Positions 1 through 8,892 of a DNA stretch of 64,000 nt are shown here, piece after piece. The notes beneath the pieces were generated by a model. The model ran no database searches. It saw nothing but the letters and a program-made list of their open reading frames with translations, and was not told where the DNA came from. Within the stretch, counting starts at the first letter, position 1; every line of letters starts with the position of its first letter. The translations under genes and the position numbers were made by a program. Origin of the DNA: CAHJXG01 sp965277495 (GTDB lineage Bacteria > Pseudomonadota > Alphaproteobacteria > Acetobacterales > Acetobacteraceae); NCBI GenBank assembly GCA_965277495.1, contig OZ255824.1, positions 682,001-746,000 on the forward strand, written 5' to 3'.

Positions 1-1529
1 GCCCAGGATACGCCGCGGTCGTCGCGTGGCTGCGCATCCCATCGCACCGTCTGCCCAAGCAACAGCGCCGCGACGTATTGCGTGTAGAACGCGATCAGCA
101 GGGCCGAGATGACCAGCGCGGCCAATTGCTCAAGCACGGCGCTGGCCAGCAGGCGTCCGCGTCCGCCGAACGACCGCGCCGCCCGCGGATCGAGCAACGC
201 CGCCCCCAGGCTCAGCAGCTTGCCGGCATAGAGCAGCCCCAACACCAAGATGGCGAGCGCCGCATGGGCCGCGCCACCGCCCAGTAGCAACGCAGGCACG
301 AAGCCGCCGCCGAGCACCGCATCGAGGGTCGCCAGCCCGAGGAACAGTACCGCCAGCGGGCCGGACACGTAGTGCAGCACGCCGTATCCCAGATGGAACC
401 GGCCCACCGGACGGAGCCCGGGATGCCGCAGCAGGCCCGAGTGCTGCAGGTTGCCCTGGCACCAGCGGCGCTCACGGCTGGCGAAGTCGACCAGGTTGGC
501 CGGGAGCGCCTCGAAGCTCTCCAAAATCTGCGGCAACACCCAAACCTCCCAGCCGGCGGCGCGCATCAGGCTGGCCTCGACCACGTCGTGGCATAGGATT
601 TCGCCACCGAACGGCTCCGGCCCGGGCAGCACCGGGAGGCGGCAATGCGTGACGAAGGGCGCGATGCGGACGATGGCGTTATGGCCCCAGTAGTTGCCGT
701 CGCCCCCCTGCCAGAACGTCAGGCCCTCGACCAGCATCGACGTGTATAGCCGGGCGGAGAACTGCTGCACCCGGGCGAACAGCGTTTCGCGGCCTACCGG
801 ATACGGCACCGTCTGCACCATGCCGGTATGCGGGTTTGCATCCATCAGGCCGATCAGCGTCGCGATCGCGCTGGGTCCCATCAGGCTGTCGGCGTCGAGC
901 ACGATCATGTAGTCGTAGCCGCTGCCCCATGTGGCGCAGAACTCAGCCAGGTTGCCGACCTTGCGTCCGGCGTTGCTGGCCCGGCGGCGATAATGCAGTT
1001 CGCAGCCCGCAGCGGTCCGCCCGCGCAGTTCCGCAAATGCCCGCGCTTCGGCGGCGGCGACCGCCGGGTCCTGCGTATCGGACAGCACGAACAGGTCGAT
1101 ATTGCGCAGCTTCGCGTCGTTGACCGCGCGCACCATCACCTCGACCGCGGCGAACACGGCGCGCGGATCCTCGTGGTGGATCGGCATCACCAGCGCGGTC
1201 CGGCTTTGCCCGGATGGCGCCGCCGAGACCCGAAACGTGCGCCCGGACAGGCGGGCCAGGAAACCCAGCACGGTCGGCCATCCGGTGAGCGCCAGGTAAA
1301 GCACGTTCACCGCCAGCAGCGCGAGCAACGGCCAGCGCAACGGGTCGGCGATCCCGGCCGTCAGATACGTCGCGAGCCCGGTCGCCAGCGCCGTGGCGCC
1401 GCCAACCGGGACGACGAACGCCGCCCGCCGCATCCAGCCTGGCGCGATCGAGCGCAGCAAACTCACCTGGCATAGGCTTGCGGCAGCCTGATCGGGCCGA
1501 AGGGAGCCATGGAGCGGTTGCATCTTCAT
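1..1529 (-). CDS. opgH: OpgH/MdoH-type glucans biosynthesis glucosyltransferase (3' end outside window)
   Basis: Inner-membrane family 2 glucosyltransferase that polymerises UDP-glucose into the beta-glucan backbone of osmoregulated periplasmic glucans. The C-terminus lies beyond position 1, so about 509 residues are visible. Seen: an N-terminal hydrophobic segment after about residue 30, the DxD-type motif VLDADSLM near residues 210-217, a GGEILCHDVVEA stretch, and the QxxRW-type motif RERRWCQGN near 353-360, then several hydrophobic segments. An in-frame stop lies at 1575-1577. Two ATG codons compete as start (1529 and 1523); I use the first. The gene lies 52 bp after the PIG-L gene on the same strand and could share its transcript. 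Family assignment is confident; the exact start is not. Confidence 0.9.
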   Translation of the reverse strand, partial: MKMQPLHGSLRPDQAAASLCQVSLLRSIAPGWMRRAAFVVPVGGATALATGLATYLTAGIADPLRWPLLALLAVNVLYLALTGWPTVLGFLARLSGRTFRVSAAPSGQSRTALVMPIHHEDPRAVFAAVEVMVRAVNDAKLRNIDLFVLSDTQDPAVAAAEARAFAELRGRTAAGCELHYRRRASNAGRKVGNLAEFCATWGSGYDYMIVLDADSLMGPSAIATLIGLMDANPHTGMVQTVPYPVGRETLFARVQQFSARLYTSMLVEGLTFWQGGDGNYWGHNAIVRIAPFVTHCRLPVLPGPEPFGGEILCHDVVEASLMRAAGWEVWVLPQILESFEALPANLVDFASRERRWCQGNLQHSGLLRHPGLRPVGRFHLGYGVLHYVSGPLAVLFLGLATLDAVLGGGFVPALLLGGGAAHAALAILVLGLLYAGKLLSLGAALLDPRAARSFGGRGRLLASAVLEQLAALVISALLIAFYTQYVAALLLGQTVRWDAQPRDDRGVSW

Positions 1530-1583
1530 TGCCGTTACGGCCTGTACCTTATTGAGGGGTGCGACGGCAATGATCTAACCCCT
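1529..1583. promoter_or_regulatory. Two interleaved inverted repeats between the PIG-L gene and opgH
   Basis: ATTGCCGT at 1529-1536 pairs with ACGGCAAT at 1564-1571, and AGGGGT at 1555-1560 pairs with ACCCCT at 1578-1583. The two pairs interleave (A-B-A'-B'), so the hairpins are mutually exclusive or form a pseudoknot. The segment spans the PIG-L stop codon and the opgH leader. It could act as a terminator, attenuator or operator, and there is no strong T tract. The repeats are seen directly; any function is inference. Confidence 0.4.
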
Positions 1584-2361
1584 ACAATATGGCCGCCAGG
1601 TGGCTGCCGGAAAGCAGTTCCAAGGCAGCACCCGGAACCGCCAAGAAACGCTCCGCCGGGCGGCCCCGGCCCTCACGCAACGCAAACTCCCGCAATGCCG
1701 CCGCGAGCGGAGCCGGGCCGCCGAACTGGAAGCCAACTTGGCTGGCATAGCCGCATGACGCCGCGATCTTGCGGTCCAGCCCGTCCGCAATCCCAAACAC
1801 GCAGTCCCGCATACCGGGTCCGCCTACATGCGGAACTGCGCCAGCGTTACGGATTGCGTACGGCGTGTCTCGATAGAAAGCAAGGTGCCGCGGCGCGGCG
1901 TGCGCCACCGCATGGATCATCTGCCGGTGGTCCACGTGGTTGCCCAGGCCCTGCGGCGCCAATACCAGCTCCGGCGCCAACTCATCGACCAGGGACGAAA
2001 TCTGCTCGGCCAGGGGACGCCATACCTCGTCCCCGGCCAAAATTGCGCCGAACAGCTCGTGCGCAGCGGCATAGCCGCGGTGCGGCGCCTCGGGCAAGCC
2101 AAGCCAGCGCAGGTCGGACACGCCGAGGATGTCCGCCGCCGCGCGGTCCTCGTTGCGCCGCACCGCCATGTAATCGACGTCCGGACCCAGCCCCTTGTCG
2201 GTCTGGCAGGCCAAGGCGAAACCTGTCGCCGGCAGCACGGTCGCGGTGAACGCCGTCGCCAACACGGTGCGCCAGCCAGCGTCGCCCAACTGCGCCAGCA
2301 GCCCGCCGCACGAGAACGCAGCATCGTCCAGATGCGGAGACAGGAACAGCGCGGTCGGCAT
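1582..2361 (-). CDS. PIG-L (LmbE-like) N-acetylglycoside deacetylase
   Basis: A 259-residue protein of the PIG-L zinc amidase family, which removes acetyl groups from GlcNAc-type sugars (MshB, BshB, LmbE, GlcNAc-PI deacetylase). Seen: the metal motif SPHLDD at residues 8-13 (H10, D13), replacing the usual HPDD context, and the second motif HVDH at 142-145, whose last His should complete the zinc site. The start codon directly follows the glycosyltransferase stop (TAGATG), so translation is probably coupled. It is the last gene of the nine-gene YcaO/inositol locus. Next to a GT4 enzyme and inositol-phosphate synthase, a glucosaminyl-inositol-like substrate is the natural inference. Family is confident; substrate is not. 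Confidence 0.88.
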   Translation of the reverse strand: MPTALFLSPHLDDAAFSCGGLLAQLGDAGWRTVLATAFTATVLPATGFALACQTDKGLGPDVDYMAVRRNEDRAAADILGVSDLRWLGLPEAPHRGYAAAHELFGAILAGDEVWRPLAEQISSLVDELAPELVLAPQGLGNHVDHRQMIHAVAHAAPRHLAFYRDTPYAIRNAGAVPHVGGPGMRDCVFGIADGLDRKIAASCGYASQVGFQFGGPAPLAAALREFALREGRGRPAERFLAVPGAALELLSGSHLAAIL

Positions 2362-3582
2362 CTACAATAGATGTGGCTCGGCACGAAACCGGCAGGGGGT
2401 GATTGGCAATTCTGGCGGCCAGGCGAGGTCGGGAGGCTGCCCGGCCACCGCGGCGTAAACGTCCATGATCTGATGGCCGACCTTTGACCACGAATAAATC
2501 GCCCGGCATTCCTCATACGCCGCATCTGCAAGCCGGCGGAGCAGCGCGCCATCCCGCAGCACCCGCCGCAGCGCCTCGGCCAAGCCGGTCCGGTCGCCGG
2601 GCTCGGTCAGCAAGCCGTTCTCGCCGTCCCGGATACAATCGATCACGCCAACCGACCGGCAGGACACCACGGCGAGCCGGCTGGCCATGGCCTCGAGAAT
2701 AGTGTTGCTGAAGCCCTCGGCATAGGTCGGCGACACGAAGATGCCAGCCCGGCGATACACCGCGGGCACGTCGGCGTAATCCACGTATCCGGTCATCTCG
2801 ACGCATGATTGCAGGCCCAGGAGCGGGATGGACGCCGCGGTCTCGTCATAGGTCGGCCCAATGCCGGAGATCAGCAGGCGGAACTGGTCGCCGGTCGCCC
2901 GCAACTGGCGCGCCGCGTCCAGCAGGTCCAGCACGCCTTTCCGGGCGTCGACGCGTCCGTGATACAGCATCACCGGCGGATCGTGCTCATGACGGGCTGC
3001 TTCGGGATGGAAACGGCCGACGTCGACGGCGCCGGGCACGATGGTGAACCGGGCGCGGTCGGTGCCCAAGCGCTGCACGACCTCCTGCGCGAACGACTCG
3101 CAGCCGATCAGCACGGCGTTCGCGTGGTCCAGCACCCGGGTCATCGCCAGCCGGTGCGTCTCGCAGCAACTGCCGACCCAATGGCCGTCGCCGCCCTGGA
3201 TCGAGACGACGTTCGGCACGCCGAGGATGCGCGACGCCTCCAGAACGGCCCAGCCGCAGGGATAGCCGTATTGCGCGTGCAGCACGTCGAACGGCTGGCG
3301 TGCGTGCTCATTGACGATGGCCGCGACCATGTTGGCCACGTCCCGCTCGAAGTCGCCGCCGTCCTGTTCGCCGACCTGCTCCAGCCCGATCACGCGCACG
3401 CCGGGCACGTCGGGGGGCGGGCCGCCGCCATAGACCCGGCGGCCGAAGTCATCGCCGCGATATTGGCTGATCATGGTCACGTCGTGCCCAGCCGCGACCA
3501 GCTCGCGCAGCAGGTTCAGCGCATAGACGCTCATGCCCGAGATCGCCGGAAAGAAGCGCCGGCTGATGAAGCACACTCTCAT
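2362..3582 (-). CDS. Family 4 glycosyltransferase (MshA-like position)
   Basis: A 406-residue GT-B fold retaining glycosyltransferase. Seen: an N-terminal acceptor-domain start with a GMSVYALNLL segment (residues 16-25), donor-domain motif YHGRVDARKG near 207-216, and the GT4 EGFSNTILE signature at 289-297 supplying the E(x7)E pair that binds the nucleotide sugar. It overlaps the TIM-barrel gene by 4 bp (ATGA) and directly abuts the PIG-L gene. GT4 enzymes beside inositol-phosphate synthase and PIG-L deacetylase recall MshA/PimA-type transfer of a hexosamine to inositol phosphate. The acceptor and donor here are inferred from context only. Confidence 0.88.
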   Translation of the reverse strand: MRVCFISRRFFPAISGMSVYALNLLRELVAAGHDVTMISQYRGDDFGRRVYGGGPPPDVPGVRVIGLEQVGEQDGGDFERDVANMVAAIVNEHARQPFDVLHAQYGYPCGWAVLEASRILGVPNVVSIQGGDGHWVGSCCETHRLAMTRVLDHANAVLIGCESFAQEVVQRLGTDRARFTIVPGAVDVGRFHPEAARHEHDPPVMLYHGRVDARKGVLDLLDAARQLRATGDQFRLLISGIGPTYDETAASIPLLGLQSCVEMTGYVDYADVPAVYRRAGIFVSPTYAEGFSNTILEAMASRLAVVSCRSVGVIDCIRDGENGLLTEPGDRTGLAEALRRVLRDGALLRRLADAAYEECRAIYSWSKVGHQIMDVYAAVAGQPPDLAWPPELPITPCRFRAEPHLL

Positions 3583-4400
3583 TGGGCAGCCTTGAGATAG
3601 GCGAGGGAGGCGGGGATCATGGTGTCGGCGCGATGGCTTTCCCGCGACATCTCGACGCAGACCAGTTTGTCGAAACCGGCCACCTGCAGCGCGCGCAAGA
3701 CGCTGTGCACGTCCATGTCTCCCTCGCCGAACGGCAGGTGGATGTGGACGCCGCGCTTCATGTCCTCGATCGTGACGGTGCCGAGATGCGGCGCGAACTC
3801 GGCCACTGCGGCGGCCGGGTCACGCTCGCCGGTGACGATGCAGTGCCCGGTGTCGAGCGCCAGCTTCAGCCCGGGGATCGCCAGCGCCGCCCAGTCGTCG
3901 ACGGTCTCGACCAGCATGCCGGGCTCGGGTTCCAGCGCCGCCGTGGCGCCCAGGTCCTCGGCACGGCGCGCCACCTGCTCGGCGCCCTCACGCAGCCAGG
4001 ACCGCGCGTGGCTGGGCGAGACGCCGGGCCTGGGCACGCCGGCCCAGAACGACATGGCGTCGGCATCCGTTTCCACGGCGACCTCGAGCGCGCGGGACAG
4101 GAACTCCACGCGCCGGGCACGGCCGGCAGGATCGGCGGTCAGCAAGGTCGGCTCGTGCTTGGCGCGCGGGTCCAACAAGAAACGCGCGCCGGTCTCGATG
4201 ACGCAGCCCAGGCCCAATTGCCGCAGCCGCGCCGCAACGCGCCGCCGCTCGGTGGCGAAATCGTCCGCGAACGGGTCCAGATGGTGGATGTCGAGCGTCA
4301 GCGCCACGCCGTCATAGCCAGCGTCGGCGATCAGCGCCAAGGCGTCGTCGAGCCGATGGTTCGCAGCGCCATTGGTGTTATAGGCAAATCGCAGCGTCAA
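3579..4400 (-). CDS. Sugar phosphate isomerase/epimerase-like TIM barrel protein
   Basis: A 273-residue protein of the xylose isomerase-like TIM barrel (AP endonuclease 2) superfamily, which includes IolE/IolI inositol-ring enzymes and sugar epimerases. Seen: an early barrel strand with a GYDGVALTLDIHHLDP segment (residues 28-43), ALEPEPG in the middle, the LALDTGHC motif with likely metal His, and a late CVEMSRE strand with an acidic ligand. It has 4-bp overlaps with both neighbours, so it belongs to the locus. It may isomerise an oxidised inositol or sugar made by the Gfo/Idh enzyme. That role is inference; the fold is clear. Confidence 0.82.
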   Translation of the reverse strand: MTLRFAYNTNGAANHRLDDALALIADAGYDGVALTLDIHHLDPFADDFATERRRVAARLRQLGLGCVIETGARFLLDPRAKHEPTLLTADPAGRARRVEFLSRALEVAVETDADAMSFWAGVPRPGVSPSHARSWLREGAEQVARRAEDLGATAALEPEPGMLVETVDDWAALAIPGLKLALDTGHCIVTGERDPAAAVAEFAPHLGTVTIEDMKRGVHIHLPFGEGDMDVHSVLRALQVAGFDKLVCVEMSRESHRADTMIPASLAYLKAAQ

Positions 4401-5902
4401 GGCCGTTCCATAGCGATGGGTGCGCTGTGCACCTCGGGTTCCCGATATAGGGGATACAGCCCGCCGACGATGCGGTCCACCGCCGCGATATCCAGCCAGG
4501 CCGGCCCGCCCAGGCGTTCCATGGCGCCAGCCGGCAAGCGGACCGGGGCAGCGCCCGGCGGCGGCGCGCCCAGGCCGGCGAGCGCACTGCCGCGTTCCAG
4601 CAGCTTGCGCACGCCGCGTTCGCCGATGCGGTGATAGCTCATAGTCTCGACCTCCAGCCCGGGCACGAGCGCCTTTACCACGTGGACGCCGGGCGCATGC
4701 GGCGGCGAGTAGTCGAGATAAAGGATTTCCATGCCGGATTGCGCGAAGCGCCGGGCCAGTTCCTCGACCAGGCCAGTACCGGAAAGCGGCCCGTCCCAGG
4801 TCGGCAGCGTGTCAAAGCGCTGCACGCTGTTGCGGGACAGCACGGTATCGGCGAGCCTGCCCTTCAATGCGGCCTGGTCCAACCGCAGCCATTCCATCAT
4901 GGCGCGCAGGCTGCGGCTCTCCTCGCCGCCGAGCGTGTGATAGGTGCGAAAACGCTCCAAATAGCCTGGCGGCGCGACGCCCGCGATGTCGGCCAGCGGC
5001 GCGTGGCTGAACACCTTGCGCATCCGGGCGGCGGCGAACTCGAACACCGCCTTGCGCAGCGCGTGCTCGCGGTCGAGCGACGCCGCCTCGCCGCAGGCCG
5101 TCACCATGATCGGATATGGCGCCGCCACGCCGTCCCGCTCGGCGCCGACGCAATACACGTTCGCGGTGCCGAACTCGGTCGCGGCGAACTTTGGCAGCAC
5201 GTCGATGCCGAGCCCGCGCAGCCGGTCCAGCAGGGCGCGGGTGCGTGGGTCCGTGGGTCCGTCGCCGAGGTCGAGCGCGATGCCGCGATCCATGGCGCGG
5301 AAGCCAAGGCCGTTGCCGTCCCGCTGCAGCAGCTCGCACAGGCCATGCCCGATCGCGAAATCAAGTGTCGGCCCGGCGCCGAGGCCGTTGGTGATCGGCG
5401 TCGTGAACGGCACATAGCCCGGCGACAGGTCGCCCACCGAGCACGCCGCGATGTCGATCGGCAGCCATACCGTCTCGCCGCCGGGCCAGCGCCGGGCCGG
5501 CACCCATTCCAGCGTCGTGCCGCCGTCGACCGGGCTGCCGGCGGGCAGGCATAATGTCAGCGGGTCGGCGACGTTGCGGGCGCCAACCTCCGCCCGCAAC
5601 GCATCGTAGCTGGCGGCGCGCCGCTCCATCCGGTGGATCTCGGTCGCGGAATGCACCGCCTCCGCCAGTTCGCCGGTGGTGCCGATGATGGCGCTGTCAT
5701 CGTCCACGCCGTAGCCGACGCCATGCGGCGCGACGCCATGCCAGCGCGTGCCATCCCCGTTCAAGAAGATGGCGTTCCAGCAGGATACGCCGGTGCGGTC
5801 GAGGGGCGTCAACGAAAACAGCTCGACCCGGCCCTCCGGCATGGAGGCAACATAAGCGGACGCCGCGTCGGGCAGCGTAGGCGGCAGGAAGTGCTTGGTC
5901 AT
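4397..5902 (-). CDS. YcaO-family ATP-dependent cyclodehydratase-like protein
   Basis: A 501-residue protein with a YcaO core. YcaO enzymes use ATP to activate amide oxygens and make azolines, thioamides or amidines, usually in RiPP pathways. Seen: a glycine-rich GYGVDDDSAIIGTTGELAEA stretch (63-82), and the hallmark TNGLGAG (171-177) leading into CELLQRD (189-195). Most family members have ELIERD here, so E is replaced by Q at 193. The C-terminus lacks the PxPxP ending of azoline-forming YcaOs. No E1-like or TfuA partner and no obvious precursor peptide is encoded nearby. It overlaps both neighbours by 4 bp. The core is confident; substrate and reaction are unknown, and a small-molecule substrate is possible. 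Confidence 0.85.
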   Translation of the reverse strand: MTKHFLPPTLPDAASAYVASMPEGRVELFSLTPLDRTGVSCWNAIFLNGDGTRWHGVAPHGVGYGVDDDSAIIGTTGELAEAVHSATEIHRMERRAASYDALRAEVGARNVADPLTLCLPAGSPVDGGTTLEWVPARRWPGGETVWLPIDIAACSVGDLSPGYVPFTTPITNGLGAGPTLDFAIGHGLCELLQRDGNGLGFRAMDRGIALDLGDGPTDPRTRALLDRLRGLGIDVLPKFAATEFGTANVYCVGAERDGVAAPYPIMVTACGEAASLDREHALRKAVFEFAAARMRKVFSHAPLADIAGVAPPGYLERFRTYHTLGGEESRSLRAMMEWLRLDQAALKGRLADTVLSRNSVQRFDTLPTWDGPLSGTGLVEELARRFAQSGMEILYLDYSPPHAPGVHVVKALVPGLEVETMSYHRIGERGVRKLLERGSALAGLGAPPPGAAPVRLPAGAMERLGGPAWLDIAAVDRIVGGLYPLYREPEVHSAPIAMERP

Positions 5903-6720
5903 CGCTCGATCTGAATGGGGCGGGTAAAGGGCGGGCCCTCGATGACCTCGTCCAGCAGCTTGAGCGCGGCATGGGTATTGAGGCCGGTTGCGTACTCGAA
6001 CGGGGTGAACGCCGCCGTAAAATCAAGCTTTTCGAACACCTCGCGGTAGCGTTGCGCCTCGCCGCGGCTGAGCGGGATCTGTTTATGATACGCTTTGTGG
6101 CACGAAATGCGCTGTGCCGTGCCGTCGGGGTCGAAGTCGATCTTCAGCGCGTCACCGCAAAAGATCGCCCGGCGCTCGGCGTCATGCAGCACGGAATGGC
6201 CCTCGTAATGTCCGCCGGTATGATGCAGCGTGAGGCCCGGGCGGATTTCATAGGCCTCGTCATACGGGATGGTGACGCGGAACGCCTTGGTCCATTGCAG
6301 GTCGTCTTTTTGGATCAGCAGGTCCGGCTTGAAGTGGTCCTGCAGTTGATACAGCGCGCCGTAGCCGTGCGGATGGCTGCTGCCGAGCCAGCGTATGCCG
6401 CCCAACTCCTCGATTTTGTGCAATTGCGCGCCGTTATACAGCGGCGCTGCCTCGAAGGCGACGTTGCCGTCCGGATAGGTCAACAGCCAGCCATGCCCGT
6501 CCAGCCCATAACGCGGCGTGGACCAGAACTCCCAAACACCCGGGATTGCCTCGCGCCAATGATGCGTGAGGCGGGGCGCAACCTGCTCCGGCGTCAGGAA
6601 CTCCCAGCCATCCTCCGGCAGGTCGTTGCGCACGTCCGAGCAGATCGGGCAGTCCGGCGGCACGGCGAAGTAACGCTGCCAGTGGCCGCAATTGGTGCAG
6701 GAATAGGGCCTAAGCGGCAT
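5899..6720 (-). CDS. Metallo-beta-lactamase fold protein with N-terminal zinc ribbon
   Basis: A 273-residue protein starting at the ATG at 6720; longer in-frame starts lack family content. Residues 1-30 form a rubredoxin-like zinc ribbon with C8xxC11 and C24xxC27. The MBL domain follows. Its HxHxDH motif is altered: H116-P-H118 is followed by Gly-Tyr-Gly instead of xDH, though a D128-H129 pair lies nearby. H171 and H175 in TGGHYEGH and D190 in FCGDAL match later metal ligands, so site 1 looks intact and site 2 lost. It overlaps the YcaO gene by 4 bp and the oxidoreductase by 11 bp. MBL proteins with small metal-ribbon modules can be oxidoreductases or hydrolases; which one applies cannot be read from sequence. 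Confidence 0.85.
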   Translation of the reverse strand: MPLRPYSCTNCGHWQRYFAVPPDCPICSDVRNDLPEDGWEFLTPEQVAPRLTHHWREAIPGVWEFWSTPRYGLDGHGWLLTYPDGNVAFEAAPLYNGAQLHKIEELGGIRWLGSSHPHGYGALYQLQDHFKPDLLIQKDDLQWTKAFRVTIPYDEAYEIRPGLTLHHTGGHYEGHSVLHDAERRAIFCGDALKIDFDPDGTAQRISCHKAYHKQIPLSRGEAQRYREVFEKLDFTAAFTPFEYATGLNTHAALKLLDEVIEGPPFTRPIQIER

Positions 6721-7747
6721 TGTGCACCCCAGGCGGCTTGGCCATCGCCTGCGCCCGCAACACCAACGACATGATGCCGAGGTCATGCGCGGCGGGGAAT
6801 GGGAAGGGGCTTACGCCCAGGACGGCGTCGGCAAAGGCCTCGACCTGATTGAGGAACGGGGAGCGGCCGGCGCCGGGCACCGGAACGGCCTGGGCCACGC
6901 CGGTGGCAGCGTCGATCCACTCGAGCGTGCCGCCGGGCGTCTGCCCCATAGTGTCCGTCGCGATCGCCTGCCCGGCGGTGCCGACGACCTCCAACCGGCG
7001 TCGCGGCAGGGTTTCCGGACAGTTATAGGCCACATGCATCTGCACCATGACCCCGGACCGCGACCGCGCCATCAACAGGGCGCCGTCCTCGACGGTGTAG
7101 TGGTGTACGCGGGCCTGGCCGATGGCGGCGACGTCGGCCAGCGGCTCGTTCAACAGGTAGCACGACAGGTCGAGCCCATGCGGCGCAAGGTCCATCAAAG
7201 CGCCGCCGCCGGCACGGGCCGGGTCGATGCGCCAGTTGTCGCCCGCCCCGCCCGCCGCCCAATCGACCGGCAGCCAGCAGGCATAGACGATGCGGATGGC
7301 GGTCACGGTGCCGAGCCGGCCTTCGGCGATCAACCCCGCCAGGGTGCGATGCGCGGCGTGGAACCGCTGGTCGAACGCCGTGGCATACAGCACGCCGGCG
7401 CGGCTGCAGGCGGCGACCATGGCTTCGGCGTCGGGCATGGTGGTCGCCATTGGCTTTTCGCACAGCACTGGCAAGCCGGCACGGGCCGCAGCCTCCACCA
7501 GCGCACGGTGGGCGTGGTTCGGGGCCGCGACATAGACCGCGCCCAGGCCGGGGGTCGCGAGGAAATCGTCCAGGCTCGCGTGGGCTGGGACGCCGAACAG
7601 CTTCGCAGCCTGTTGCAACGATGCCGGCGCCGGGTCAAACAGGGCGGCGAGGCGACCGTTGCGCGATGCCTGGATCGCCGGGCCGGCGTAGTCGCGCGCC
7701 ACCCAGCCGCAGCCGGCGATGCCCCAGTCCATCACGGGGTTCACCAT
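6710..7747 (-). CDS. Gfo/Idh/MocA-family NAD(P)-dependent oxidoreductase
   Basis: A 345-residue two-domain dehydrogenase of the family that includes inositol dehydrogenases and glucose-fructose oxidoreductase. Seen: Rossmann start GIAGCGWVA (9-17), the cofactor/catalytic CEKP motif (96-99), and GGGALMDLAPHGLD (180-193) with the usual catalytic Asp/His. It overlaps the methyltransferase by 7 bp upstream and the MBL gene by 11 bp downstream. Given inositol-3-phosphate synthase at the head of the operon, oxidation of an inositol or sugar hydroxyl is the likely role (for example before transamination or isomerisation), but the substrate cannot be assigned from sequence. Confidence 0.88.
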   Translation of the reverse strand: MVNPVMDWGIAGCGWVARDYAGPAIQASRNGRLAALFDPAPASLQQAAKLFGVPAHASLDDFLATPGLGAVYVAAPNHAHRALVEAAARAGLPVLCEKPMATTMPDAEAMVAACSRAGVLYATAFDQRFHAAHRTLAGLIAEGRLGTVTAIRIVYACWLPVDWAAGGAGDNWRIDPARAGGGALMDLAPHGLDLSCYLLNEPLADVAAIGQARVHHYTVEDGALLMARSRSGVMVQMHVAYNCPETLPRRRLEVVGTAGQAIATDTMGQTPGGTLEWIDAATGVAQAVPVPGAGRSPFLNQVEAFADAVLGVSPFPFPAAHDLGIMSLVLRAQAMAKPPGVHNAA

Positions 7748-8892
7748 TGCTGCGGCAAATCCAGCAGCACGCGGCGGCGGGCGAGCCGGTCGGTCGCCGG
7801 GTCGGCGCCGGCCACAGCATGTTCGGGGACGTCCGCCTGCATCGGATAGGTCGCGAGCGGGCCGTACTCGCGCTTATACCGCTCCGACGGCCATTGGATC
7901 GCCGGACCGGCATAGAGCGGGTTGCGCCGCAGCGCCGCTCCGGCGGGCGGCATCGCCAACCCGCCCGATACCGGACGCGGTTCACCGGCGCCGGTCGCCA
8001 ACGCCACCGCCGGCGCGCCGGCGATCATGGCGGCAGTGCCGGGCACGGGCGCCCGCGCCTCAATCAGGGCCTGGGTCAGCTCACGGTCATCGTAGAGCAG
8101 CGGCATGCCGAACAGCGCGGCGTAGCCTGCCGGGGGCAGCGGCTCGCCCGCCGAAAGGTTGTCCACCAAGGCGTTATGCGCGTGCCCGACCAGGACACGG
8201 CCGCCCGACCCGGCGACGCGCAGCATCTCCGCCGCCACGTGCGGCTTCTTCGGCAGGAAATAGAAGGCGTCGTGGCAGAACACGAGCTCGGCGAACCCCG
8301 AGGCAAGCGGCCACGGCGCGGCGGCGTCGAAACAGACCAGCCGGGCATCCGGCGCCAAATAGCGGCGGGCCAGCCATAATTTGGCGAACACGATGTCGGC
8401 CCCGGCGACTGCGGGCGCCAACCGGGCGAACTCCCGCAAATAGTGCCCGGCGCCGCACGCCAGCTCGAACACGCAGGCCGGGGCGTTCCAATGCGCCTCC
8501 GCCAGCGCCAGGCCGGACAGGAACGTCGGATCGGACCAGCGATGGGCGAAATAGGTGCCGACGGCCCCGAATGCCAAGCGGTCCATAGCGGCACGAAATG
8601 TCATCGTGCCGGCCTCGCGGACCAGAGCGGTGCGTTCTGCCTCCGAGGGTGGCGGCGTGCGCGCCCAGTTGTCCTGGTCGCCCAAAAGGAGCACCAGTGC
8701 ACGCTCCGCATCGCCTGCATCGAGCGCCGCAAGCGCTGCGTCCGTCAGCGTCCGGCGGTCGGCCCGCAAGAACGGGATATCGGCGATGACCGGCCACCGC
8801 TCCGGCCCGTGGGCGACGGAGTGCGGCGTGTCGGCGTGCAGCGCCTGGCCGGACACCGGGCTGGACAGCGCGCCATCGGGCCAACGGGTCAC
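7741..8892 (-). CDS. Class I SAM-dependent methyltransferase of the YcaO/inositol locus
   Basis: A 383-residue protein. Seen: motif I VFELACGAGHY near 141-151, a following acidic strand (GADIVFAK), and a motif IV-like ELVFCHDAFYFLPKK segment, all in the Rossmann methyltransferase order. The first 100 residues are an extra domain without clear family signature; its beginning resembles a degraded Trm112-like module but lacks the cysteines. A proline/glycine-rich tail of about 100 residues follows the core. It overlaps the HD gene by 4 bp. It probably methylates the pathway product; O-, N- or S-methylation cannot be told apart. Confidence 0.82.
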   Translation of the reverse strand: MTRWPDGALSSPVSGQALHADTPHSVAHGPERWPVIADIPFLRADRRTLTDAALAALDAGDAERALVLLLGDQDNWARTPPPSEAERTALVREAGTMTFRAAMDRLAFGAVGTYFAHRWSDPTFLSGLALAEAHWNAPACVFELACGAGHYLREFARLAPAVAGADIVFAKLWLARRYLAPDARLVCFDAAAPWPLASGFAELVFCHDAFYFLPKKPHVAAEMLRVAGSGGRVLVGHAHNALVDNLSAGEPLPPAGYAALFGMPLLYDDRELTQALIEARAPVPGTAAMIAGAPAVALATGAGEPRPVSGGLAMPPAGAALRRNPLYAGPAIQWPSERYKREYGPLATYPMQADVPEHAVAGADPATDRLARRRVLLDLPQQW

